Source: Coprovicinus avistercoris (lineage in GTDB: Bacteria > Actinomycetota > Coriobacteriia > Coriobacteriales > Atopobiaceae). From it: a DNA stretch of 64,000 nt. Shown here in pieces: positions 1 through 7,614 of this stretch. Location of the stretch: positions 92,193 through 156,192 of the forward strand of contig DVMQ01000014.1 in the NCBI GenBank assembly GCA_018714895.1, in the 5' to 3' direction. The notes beneath the pieces are model-generated. The model saw nothing but the letters and a program-made list of their open reading frames with translations. It made no database searches and had not been told where the DNA came from. The number at the start of each line of letters is the position of its first letter. Within the stretch, counting starts at the first letter, position 1. Position numbers and translations under genes: made by a program.

Positions 1-164
1 AAAGCTTCAGCTACACTTCCACGCCCCGCTCGGCGACGTTGTGGCTGCTCGGAAGAGTCTTTGGAAGCATTGTCTTCGGTGGTGCTGGTTGTATCACTAT
101 CTACTGGCTCTGTAAGCTCATTGGTTTGGTCTGTCTGATCTCTGTCGTCAGTTGTTTTGTCCAT
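1..164 (-). CDS. N-terminus of an unrecognised protein (partial, runs off the window start)
   Basis: Reading the minus strand, an ATG at 164-162 follows a good ribosome site (GGAGG, plus-strand 171-175) by a short spacer, and the frame stays open to the window edge (54 codons). The visible N-terminus is rich in Asp, Glu, Thr and Ser for about 40 residues and then turns basic (QRRRAGRG). Such a low-complexity acidic leader followed by an Arg/Gly patch suggests a disordered extension before a folded domain that lies outside the window. It is divergent from ptsH, with 187 bp between the two starts. I do not recognise the family and no function can be assigned. Confidence 0.6.
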   Translation of the reverse strand, partial: MDKTTDDRDQTDQTNELTEPVDSDTTSTTEDNASKDSSEQPQRRRAGRGSVAEA

Positions 165-351
165 GCCGCTCCTCCGTACAGGCATAAAGTTCTTTCTGAC
201 ATCATTCTCTATTTTATGATTATACCTTTGATAATGGTTTTCACATGCACACTCATGGATGATGTCACGTATCGGTAAAGATATGTCTGCTAGGATGTAC
301 TTCATAGCAAACGCATTGCGTCGTTTCGTTCACATTGAGAAGGAGTGCATT

Positions 352-624
352 ATGGTTTCTAAGCAGACCACCATCATCAACGCAACTGGACTGCACGCTC
401 GTCCTGCTTCTGCTTTCGTAATGGAGGCAAAGAAGTATCAGTGCGACATCACTATTAAAGATGTTAACAAGGACGGCGCTGGCGCCAACGCCAAGTCCAT
501 CATGATGATCCTTGCTGCTGGTCTTGGCACTGGCACCACCGTCGAGGTTACCTGCGATGGTCCTGATGAGCAGGAGGCCCTCGACGCCCTTATCGCCCTT
601 ATCGACAGCGGTTTTGGCGAGTAA
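352..624 (+). CDS. ptsH: Phosphocarrier protein HPr
   Basis: HPr carries phosphate from Enzyme I to the sugar-specific EIIA components of the phosphotransferase system in the cytoplasm. The product is 90 residues, the normal size. His15 lies in the conserved GLHARP phosphorylation motif, and Ser49 in the KSIM stretch matches the regulatory serine that HPr kinase modifies in Gram-positive bacteria. The ATG at 352 was chosen because it follows GAGAAGGAG at a proper distance and gives the standard HPr N-terminus; an open frame extends upstream to 259 but that part is not HPr-like. It appears monocistronic: no Enzyme I gene follows, and a terminator lies 29 bp downstream. Confidence 0.97.
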   Translation: MVSKQTTIINATGLHARPASAFVMEAKKYQCDITIKDVNKDGAGANAKSIMMILAAGLGTGTTVEVTCDGPDEQEALDALIALIDSGFGE

Positions 625-652
625 GCGTAGCTTTTAGCGCTTTAGAAGATCA

Positions 653-686
653 AAGCCTGGTGCCCTTTGGCATCAGGCTTTTTTGT
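653..686 (+). terminator. Rho-independent terminator of ptsH
   Basis: The arms AGCCTGGTGCC and GGCATCAGGCT pair around a CTTT loop and are followed by a run of six T. Confidence 0.9.
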
Positions 687-832
687 ATGCCTCAATAAGA
701 ATGATAAGCGCGGGTGCTTGGTCCGTCGTCTGTGTACGAACCGTTGAGACTCATTTTCATTGCTAGAATACCTAGATAAAAAATTGCTCGGATAAAGACC
801 GATGGATAGTACGAGGCCTGAACGGGGAGTGT

Positions 833-1972
833 ATGGACACTAAGCTTTTTTCGTATGACATAGTTGCTGAGGATCCTACAACGCATGCGCGTGCAGGTGT
901 CTTTCATACAGCGCATGGCGATATAGAAACGCCAATTTTTATGCCTGTTGGCACAAAAGCAACGGTAAAAGGCTTGTTACCACAAACACTTGAGCAGCTC
1001 GGAGCACAAATCATTCTGGCAAATACCTATCATCTTTCTATGCGCCCTGGTTCTGAGCTCATTGATAACCTTGGGGGTTTGCACGATTTTATGCAATGGC
1101 ATCACCCAATTCTTACGGATTCCGGTGGCTTCCAGGTATTTAGCCACGGTGAGTTCTTTAAGCTTTCTGACGAAGGGGTTCGTTTTAGAGCGGTTGATTA
1201 TGACGGCTCGTGGGTGAGCTGGACACCTGAAGACAATATGGCTATAGCAGAGCAGCTCGGATCAGATATTTGCATGCAGCTCGATCAGTGTCCTGGCTAT
1301 CCTGCTGAGCGTTCATTTGTTGAGCGTGCGGTGGAACTTTCAAGTATGTGGGCGGACCGCTGTTATAAAGCACACACCCGTCCAGATCAGGCACTTTTTG
1401 GCATTGTGCAAGGCGGTATGCATTTGGATCTACGTCTCCGCAGTCTTGCTCATCTGGAATCTTGTGGTGATTTCCCCGGCTATGGTATCGGCGGTTATTC
1501 TGTGGGCGAGGATCACGAAACGATGTTTGAGACCCTTGAGCCACTTGTTTCTGAACATATGCCTAAGGCAAAGCCACGCTACCTTATGGGAGTTGGTAAT
1601 CCCACTACACTTGTAAGGGCAGTTGCAGCAGGAGTAGACATGTTTGACTGTGTTCTTCCTACTCGAACCGCTCGTATGGGAACTGCCTTTTCTTCCGAGG
1701 GTCGTCTCAACCTTAAAAATGCTCGTTTTACGAAAGATGCTGGTCCACTCGACTCTGCCTGCACCTGTCCTGTATGCACGGGAGGCTATACGCGAGCTTA
1801 CATACACCATCTGGTTAATCAGAAAGAAATGCTTGGCGGTATCCTTCTTTCTATGCATAACATTTATTTCTTACTCGATCTTATGCGCCGTGCACGTAAG
1901 GCCATTATTGCTGGAACTTACGGGGCTTTTGTAAATGACTGGATGGCTTCTGAAGGAGCAGCAGATTTTTAA
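833..1972 (+). CDS. tgt: tRNA-guanine transglycosylase (queuine tRNA-ribosyltransferase)
   Basis: The enzyme exchanges guanine at tRNA position 34 for the queuosine precursor preQ1. The 379-residue TIM-barrel protein has the family's usual length. Visible are the base-binding DSGGFQVFS segment, the nucleophile region VDMFDCVLPTR (nucleophile Asp272) and the zinc site formed by Cys310, Cys312 and Cys315 (CTCPVC) with His342. One small departure is ARMGTAF where most family members have ARNGTAF. The ATG follows GGGGAG and gives the standard N-terminus. No queA or preQ1 biosynthesis gene is adjacent; the neighbour downstream is secDF, about 130 bp away and preceded by its own putative promoter. 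Confidence 0.96.
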   Translation: MDTKLFSYDIVAEDPTTHARAGVFHTAHGDIETPIFMPVGTKATVKGLLPQTLEQLGAQIILANTYHLSMRPGSELIDNLGGLHDFMQWHHPILTDSGGFQVFSHGEFFKLSDEGVRFRAVDYDGSWVSWTPEDNMAIAEQLGSDICMQLDQCPGYPAERSFVERAVELSSMWADRCYKAHTRPDQALFGIVQGGMHLDLRLRSLAHLESCGDFPGYGIGGYSVGEDHETMFETLEPLVSEHMPKAKPRYLMGVGNPTTLVRAVAAGVDMFDCVLPTRTARMGTAFSSEGRLNLKNARFTKDAGPLDSACTCPVCTGGYTRAYIHHLVNQKEMLGGILLSMHNIYFLLDLMRRARKAIIAGTYGAFVNDWMASEGAADF

Positions 1973-2022
1973 TCCCTGATTAAGGTCTGACTCCAGGGTA
2001 AAACAGAGAGCCGAATGGGTTC

Positions 2023-2078
2023 TATAATTGCGTCCTGTGTATGAATTATCCCTGTGCGAGGCGAGTATCGCCTCGCAC
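2023..2078 (+). promoter_or_regulatory. Putative -10 element and strong leader hairpin before secDF
   Basis: A perfect TATAAT lies at 2023-2028, although no good -35 sits 17 bp upstream. About 25 bp further on, GTGCGAGGCGA (2054-2064) and TCGCCTCGCAC (2068-2078) form a perfect inverted repeat. It is not followed by a T run, so it looks like a leader structure rather than a terminator. It ends about 10 bp before the AAAGGAGG ribosome site of secDF. Confidence 0.45.
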
Positions 2079-2104
2079 GTGCAATGAAAAAAGGAGGCGC
2101 TCCC

Positions 2105-4237
2105 ATGACGGCTAAGAGAGCGCAATCGCGTACCAAAAGTAAATGTTCAGATGAGCCAACAGGCCTTGATCGATGGTCACAGACATCAGGCAAATCGTCC
2201 AAGAAATCTTTTGCCGATGTACATCAAGCGCTGTATGCGCTTGCTGGTCTTGTGGTAATTCTGGCAATAGCTCTTGTTGTGAGTTTTCCTATAAACACAA
2301 CACTGTCTCGTGGGTTGGACGTAAGTTCAGGCACTTCGTTGACGTTCTCTGCTAGTAAGGCCGACGGTTCCACACCCACAGAGGACGAGCTAACTACTAC
2401 CGTAGCTACGCTCAAAATGCGCTTACAAGATCTTGGCTTTTCTGATGCTCGAGTTCAGGCAGATGGTACAACGATAACGGCTCAAATTCCTGGTACCACG
2501 GTGGATGCCCAACAGCTTGGAGAAGAGCTGGCTCAATCTGGAAAGCTTGAATTTGTCCGAATGGATGATATTGGTGATGCTGATGCACGAGCACGCATCA
2601 ATGCTGGACAGACGAATGTTCCACTTGAGCAGGATACCTACACGCCATTTTTGGATGGTTCCGCTGTTACATCAGCATCAGCTACACAAACAACGATCAG
2701 TGGTACGCCTTTTTGGGTAATCAATCTTTCCTTTAATGATGAAGGCGCTGCTGTTCTTGCCGAAGTGACTGAAGATCTGGCGGCGTCAGGTGGCCAGCTT
2801 GCCGTTGTGCTCGATGGAAAGGTTATTTCTGCTCCGGCAGTTCAGGAAGCTATTACTGAAGGCGATGTTTCGTTTTCAGGAGGGTTTACTGAGGATCAAG
2901 CTCGCTCCATTGAGATGATTGTTTCTTCTGGCTCGCTGCCAGTAAGTCTTACGTTCATGCAAAGTGCTGTAGAAGGACCGTTGCTTGGGCGAGAGGTGCT
3001 CACACAGGGCGCCTATGCTCTTGCAGTGGCTGCAATACTGATAACCATTCTGTTGCTGGTGTGCTATCGCGGTCTTGCCTTGTTGGTGCTAGGTTCAGTT
3101 CTCGTCTCTCTCCTCGTATGGATTGGCGGGAGTGCAGCTCTTTCAAGAGCGGATGTATTGCTCGTAACGTTACCGGCGTTGGCAGGTGCGGCTCTTACAG
3201 CTCTTATAACGAGTGCTGGGTCACTTCTTTTGCTTGGAGGCTTTCTTGAAAAGGTCAGGCAAGGTCGTTCGTTGCGTACGTCGTCTACGACCGGGCTTTC
3301 TCATGTGAGTGTTGGCCTCATAGAGGCATATCTCGTATTGCTTGTAACATTTTTCATTCCTTCGGTGGTAACAACTGGCAGTGTCCGTGAATTTGCTCTT
3401 TCTGCCGTGGTGGGAACTGTCGGAGCGTTCGTTGCGTTGCTGCTGTTTGAGAAGCCGTTGCTACAAATAGTGGCAGTAAAATCCATGCCAGAACATGCTC
3501 ATCTTTGGGGAGTCAAGATACCAAGTGAGTCGGTCGATTCTTATGAGGACTCTTCTTCAACTGCTACCTATCACGCAAAACAGCTAACAGTGCTTTCTCT
3601 GGCTCTTTGTGTAGTTGCCATTGCAGGCTGTGCTGTTAAGAGCGAACTTGTTGTGTCACTTGGAGAGTCGGTGCTTGCGACACCTGTACTTGGGATTGCT
3701 CTGCTGGTCGGTTTACTTATCTACTGCATGGTAATGGCATTACGTCTTGATCTAAAAATTGCCCTCTCAGCTCTTGTGGGCATCGTCTTTTCAGTCGTTG
3801 TCGTTCTGGGAATGAGCTCCTTGCTCAATACCACGATTACTGATCAATTAGCAGGTGGCTTGCTTTTTAGTTTTGCTTGGTCGCTCTGGTGTAATTGGTC
3901 GGTTATGCGTCGAGTCAACGACGATCTTGCGTCAGAGCGAAAAGGCAACAAGAAAGCTGGTGCACCAAAGATTTCTCTTTGGAGAAAAGTGGCAAATTCG
4001 ACCAGGTTCTGTAGTCCCGCTCTAACGGTATCTCTTGTTGCCGTGATAGTAATGTCGATAGCGCTTTTGGTGGCTACTGGTGCGACATTATTTACCTTGG
4101 CTGCCATGAGCATCATTGGTTCTCTTGTTGGTATATATGCGGTGCTTGGCGTAACACTGCCTCTTATGGGATTTTGGAAAATGAAAGAATCTCAATGGGC
4201 TACAGCTGAACGTCGTCAGACCCGCCAAGACAGGTAG
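2105..4237 (+). CDS. secDF: SecD-SecF fusion protein, divergent and possibly without proton relay
   Basis: SecDF helps complete Sec-dependent protein export using the proton gradient. The 710-residue product has a first transmembrane segment (about residues 40-60), a long extracytoplasmic domain with the SecD-typical VVLDGKVISAP segment, then five membrane helices. The second half begins near residue 490 and adds about six more helices. Several hallmarks are weak. The GLDLxGG motif is GLDVSSG, the TM4 aspartate expected after the LPALAG turn is Ala371, and the matching aspartate of the SecF half appears replaced by Cys. The second half also lacks the periplasmic domain normally present in SecF. 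The ATG at 2105 follows AAAGGAGG; an in-frame GTG at 2054 lies inside the leader hairpin and was rejected. It is followed at 22 bp by the RecJ fusion gene. Confidence 0.85.
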   Translation: MTAKRAQSRTKSKCSDEPTGLDRWSQTSGKSSKKSFADVHQALYALAGLVVILAIALVVSFPINTTLSRGLDVSSGTSLTFSASKADGSTPTEDELTTTVATLKMRLQDLGFSDARVQADGTTITAQIPGTTVDAQQLGEELAQSGKLEFVRMDDIGDADARARINAGQTNVPLEQDTYTPFLDGSAVTSASATQTTISGTPFWVINLSFNDEGAAVLAEVTEDLAASGGQLAVVLDGKVISAPAVQEAITEGDVSFSGGFTEDQARSIEMIVSSGSLPVSLTFMQSAVEGPLLGREVLTQGAYALAVAAILITILLLVCYRGLALLVLGSVLVSLLVWIGGSAALSRADVLLVTLPALAGAALTALITSAGSLLLLGGFLEKVRQGRSLRTSSTTGLSHVSVGLIEAYLVLLVTFFIPSVVTTGSVREFALSAVVGTVGAFVALLLFEKPLLQIVAVKSMPEHAHLWGVKIPSESVDSYEDSSSTATYHAKQLTVLSLALCVVAIAGCAVKSELVVSLGESVLATPVLGIALLVGLLIYCMVMALRLDLKIALSALVGIVFSVVVVLGMSSLLNTTITDQLAGGLLFSFAWSLWCNWSVMRRVNDDLASERKGNKKAGAPKISLWRKVANSTRFCSPALTVSLVAVIVMSIALLVATGATLFTLAAMSIIGSLVGIYAVLGVTLPLMGFWKMKESQWATAERRQTRQDR

Positions 4238-4259
4238 TTTTACCTAAGGGGAGTTCGCG

Positions 4260-7200
4260 GTGACGGGTCTTGCAACAAGTAAACGGTGGGAAGTGCTGAC
4301 CTCTCATGAAGATCTTGAACATCAGTTTGAGGTCGAATTGGGGGTTCCTGCCCTTGCTGCTCGTGTCATGGCGGCGCGTGGTATACAGAGCATAGAAGAA
4401 GCCAAGTTCTTTTTGCATCCTTCACTCGAGCGTGATTGGGCAGATCCTCAACTCATTCCCGGTCTTATGGCTGCTGCTGATAGGCTAGAACAAGCGATCT
4501 TACGGGCGGAAACCATTGCTGTTTTTGGTGATTTTGATGTGGATGGCATGACATCCACATGCCTTTTAACCCTTGCTCTTGGTGAGTTGGGAGCTTCGGT
4601 AGTGCGTCCCTATATTCCTCATCGCTTTGGTGAGGGATACGGTCTTTCCCAAGATGCTTTGACGCGTGTTATGGAAGATGGAACTCCCGATCTTATTGTG
4701 ACGGTTGATAATGGCATCGCTTCTGCAGAAGAGGTGCGATGGCTTTTAGAGCATCATGTTGATGTTGTCGTAACCGATCACCATGAACCTGCAGATTTGG
4801 TACCAACTGGAGTACCTGTTGCAGATCCTAAACTTGTTGCAGAAGGCCCTTCTCACGATCTTGCCGGAGCAGGAGTTGCTTTAAAACTCGTTTGTGAGCT
4901 TGGAAAACGCCTGGGGAAGCCCAATCTTTGGCGGGATTATACAGAAATTGCTGCTTTGGGCACTATTTCTGACATGATGCCGCTCACACGAGAGAATCGT
5001 GCTCTTGTCGCCGATGGTATAGAGCGACTCAGGACCACAACCCGTCCAGGTCTTGTAGCACTTGCTGCGGTTGCTGGTGTCGACCTTGCCGAAATCACAG
5101 CTGATTCGTTGCCGTTCTCCCTTGTTCCTCGACTCAATGCAGCAGGGCGTATGGGTACAACCGATGTGGCATTGCATCTTTTATTGGCAAGCGATCCAGC
5201 AGTTGCCGCAGAGCTTGCTGGTGCCCTTGAACAAACCAATCGTGAACGTCGTGAGATAGAGTCTCAGCTCGCTGAAGAAGCAATGGCAAAAGTTGAGGCA
5301 ACTTTTTCGCCAGATGAACGCGTTATTGTTGTTGCAGGCGAGGGCTGGCATGAAGGTGTAAAAGGCATCGTAGCCAGCCGAATTGTGAATAAGTATCATG
5401 TCCCAACCATACTTTTTACTATCTCTGATGGCGTTGCACGAGGCTCTGGAAGAAGTGTCGGCTCGGTTGATCTATTCCATGCTGTGGAGCAGTGCTCAGA
5501 CTTATGCGTTCGATTTGGCGGTCACGCTGGAGCTGTAGGCGTTACCGTTGAGGCATCACAGCTTGATGCCTTTCGTTTACGTCTGATGGAAGTGCTTGCA
5601 CATCTCCCGGAAGAACAGTTTATTGCCCGCGGTGAGATTGCTTGCGTGGTTGGCTTAGAAGAGCTTACGGTCTCCTCAATAGCTTCTCTTGATTTGCTTC
5701 AGCCATTCGGGCAAGGAAATAAACACCCGCTTTTGGCTGTTTCAGGCGTATGTATGCGCGGTCGAAGCCGCGTGGGACGCACGGGAGAACATCTACGCTT
5801 CGTTGCTTCCGATGGTATACATAGTGTTCCAGCCATCATGTTTCGGGCTCCTGAAATTGAGCGTGCAAGTGAGTGCGATGAGGCGGTCGATTTGGTGTTT
5901 GAACCAACCAATGAGACCTGGCAAGGGAGGACAAAACCCAAGCTGATGGTGCGCGATATTGTTTATCGTGCATATCCGAAGAATCCCCAGCCTGCCTCCG
6001 ATTTGGTTAACAAACTCTTTGCTGCTGCCGATGCCTCGCTTGTGGCGGGTGTGCTTCCCGATGAAACAAGGTATAACGCCTCTAAAGCTCCCGTCGAGTC
6101 TACCCTCATGCTTGCCGATGATCTTGATAAAGAGATCTGTCATGCGTTGCTCGGCGGTGCTTCTCCGCTACCTGCACAGCAACGTGCGCTGGAACTTTTA
6201 GGGCAAAATCATTCCTGTTTATGCGTGATGGCAACGGGACGTGGAAAGTCATATGTGTTTCACCATCATGCAACGCGGTTGGCTCTCAAAGAGCATAAGG
6301 CGAGCGTCTTTGTGTATCCATTGCGCGCGCTCGTTGCAGATCAGGGATACCATCTTGCATATACGCTTGCATCGCTTGGAGTTGGCGTGGCGCTTCTCAC
6401 AGGAGAGACACCAACTGATGCGCGCGAGCAAATCTTTGCGGATCTTGCAGCGGGCAGCGTAGATGTTGTTCTCACAACACCTGAATTTCTTACTATCCAT
6501 GTAAATCGGTTTGCCCAAACGGATCGCATTGGTTTTGTGGTCATTGATGAGGCGCATCATGCTGCAGCGTCGGGTAGTCGAGAGGCATATGCTCAGCTGC
6601 CTTCAACACTTGCTGCACTTAAACATCCTACTGTGCTAGCAGTTACTGCTACAGCCGCCACTGAAACCGCCAATGAAATTTGCCGATTACTCTCCATTGA
6701 GTCTGAGCATGTGGTGGTAGATAACACCTGTCGAGAAAATCTTGAGATTGAGGATGCGCGAGAATTGCGCGATAGGGAAGCAGCTCTTGTTTCGCTTGTG
6801 GCTTCAGGCGAGCGCTGCCTTACGTATGTAAACTCGCGCGATCAAGCTGTTCGCTTAGCACGCATGCTTCGCCGTGCAATTCCCAATCTTTCCGATTCAA
6901 TTGGGTTTTATCATGCTGGCTTGAGTCGAGAAGCTCGTTTGCGTATCGAGGATGCATTTCGTGCGGATGATCTTTCGTGTGTAGTAGCAACAAGTGCTTT
7001 TGGCGAGGGTGTTAATATCCCTGATGTGCGTCATGTTGTGTTGTATCACATGCCATTTGGTTCGATTGATTTCAATCAAATGTCTGGTCGAGCAGGGCGT
7101 GATGGTGCACCAGCTTGTATTCATGTGTTCTTTGGTTCACGTGATGCACGTACCAATGAACGACTGCTTGCTTCTTCAGCTCCACTTCGCGAAAGTTTGG

Positions 7201-7595
7201 TGGGTCTCTGGCGTACTCTTCTAGTGTTAGCGCGACGTGAATCTGATCAAACTCAAACAGTAAGTTCTTTTGCAATGGCAAATGCTGATATTGCCGAAGC
7301 TGCTCGCGAGACAGGAATCGCGCAGAGTTTGGATGAAGGGGCAGTGTCTGCAGGCATAGCAATTTTCAAAGAACTCGGCCTGCTCTCAACGACCGGTTAC
7401 GGCATGTCACGTGTTGTTCACGTGCCGCTCAATCCATCTCATGTGGAGCTTGAACGTTCTATTCGGTACCGTGAAGGGATACACGCACGCGAAGAGTTTC
7501 ATGCTTTTCGTGATTGGGTACTTTCAGCTTCGGCTCATGAATTGCTCGATCGAATTGATAAACCGATAGTGCCAACATTTGGCATACTTGTATAA
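4260..7595 (+). CDS. recJ: RecJ single-strand exonuclease fused to a RecQ-like DEAH helicase
   Basis: RecJ degrades single-stranded DNA 5' to 3' in repair and recombination. Of 1111 residues, about the first 570 are RecJ: FGDFDVDG (Asp91, Asp93, Asp95), VTVDNG (Asp150), DHH at 173-175, RLNAAGRMG, and the DHHA1 glycine motif RFGGHAG, followed by an OB-like region. The C-terminal half is a superfamily 2 helicase: ATGRGKS from residue 658 (Walker A), DEAHH from 763 (Walker B), TATAA, and the QMSGRAGRDG motif near 940-950, as in RecQ, then a region that may be winged-helix. The start is GTG after AAGGGGAG. A separate RecJ is usually about 550-800 residues, so the helicase is a true extra module in one uninterrupted frame. 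rel follows 19 bp downstream. Confidence 0.93.
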   Translation: MTGLATSKRWEVLTSHEDLEHQFEVELGVPALAARVMAARGIQSIEEAKFFLHPSLERDWADPQLIPGLMAAADRLEQAILRAETIAVFGDFDVDGMTSTCLLTLALGELGASVVRPYIPHRFGEGYGLSQDALTRVMEDGTPDLIVTVDNGIASAEEVRWLLEHHVDVVVTDHHEPADLVPTGVPVADPKLVAEGPSHDLAGAGVALKLVCELGKRLGKPNLWRDYTEIAALGTISDMMPLTRENRALVADGIERLRTTTRPGLVALAAVAGVDLAEITADSLPFSLVPRLNAAGRMGTTDVALHLLLASDPAVAAELAGALEQTNRERREIESQLAEEAMAKVEATFSPDERVIVVAGEGWHEGVKGIVASRIVNKYHVPTILFTISDGVARGSGRSVGSVDLFHAVEQCSDLCVRFGGHAGAVGVTVEASQLDAFRLRLMEVLAHLPEEQFIARGEIACVVGLEELTVSSIASLDLLQPFGQGNKHPLLAVSGVCMRGRSRVGRTGEHLRFVASDGIHSVPAIMFRAPEIERASECDEAVDLVFEPTNETWQGRTKPKLMVRDIVYRAYPKNPQPASDLVNKLFAAADASLVAGVLPDETRYNASKAPVESTLMLADDLDKEICHALLGGASPLPAQQRALELLGQNHSCLCVMATGRGKSYVFHHHATRLALKEHKASVFVYPLRALVADQGYHLAYTLASLGVGVALLTGETPTDAREQIFADLAAGSVDVVLTTPEFLTIHVNRFAQTDRIGFVVIDEAHHAAASGSREAYAQLPSTLAALKHPTVLAVTATAATETANEICRLLSIESEHVVVDNTCRENLEIEDARELRDREAALVSLVASGERCLTYVNSRDQAVRLARMLRRAIPNLSDSIGFYHAGLSREARLRIEDAFRADDLSCVVATSAFGEGVNIPDVRHVVLYHMPFGSIDFNQMSGRAGRDGAPACIHVFFGSRDARTNERLLASSAPLRESLVGLWRTLLVLARRESDQTQTVSSFAMANADIAEAARETGIAQSLDEGAVSAGIAIFKELGLLSTTGYGMSRVVHVPLNPSHVELERSIRYREGIHAREEFHAFRDWVLSASAHELLDRIDKPIVPTFGILV

Positions 7596-7614
7596 GCGGA
7601 GGGAGGCGAGCAGT

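Noticed and set aside
39..278. 79-codon plus-strand frame at the window start
   Set aside because: It overlaps the minus-strand gene start at 164, which has a clear GGAGG site and protein-like composition; the plus frame has neither.
2054..2104. secDF starting at GTG 2054
   Set aside because: The codon lies inside a strong hairpin and the AAAGGAGG site points to the ATG at 2105.
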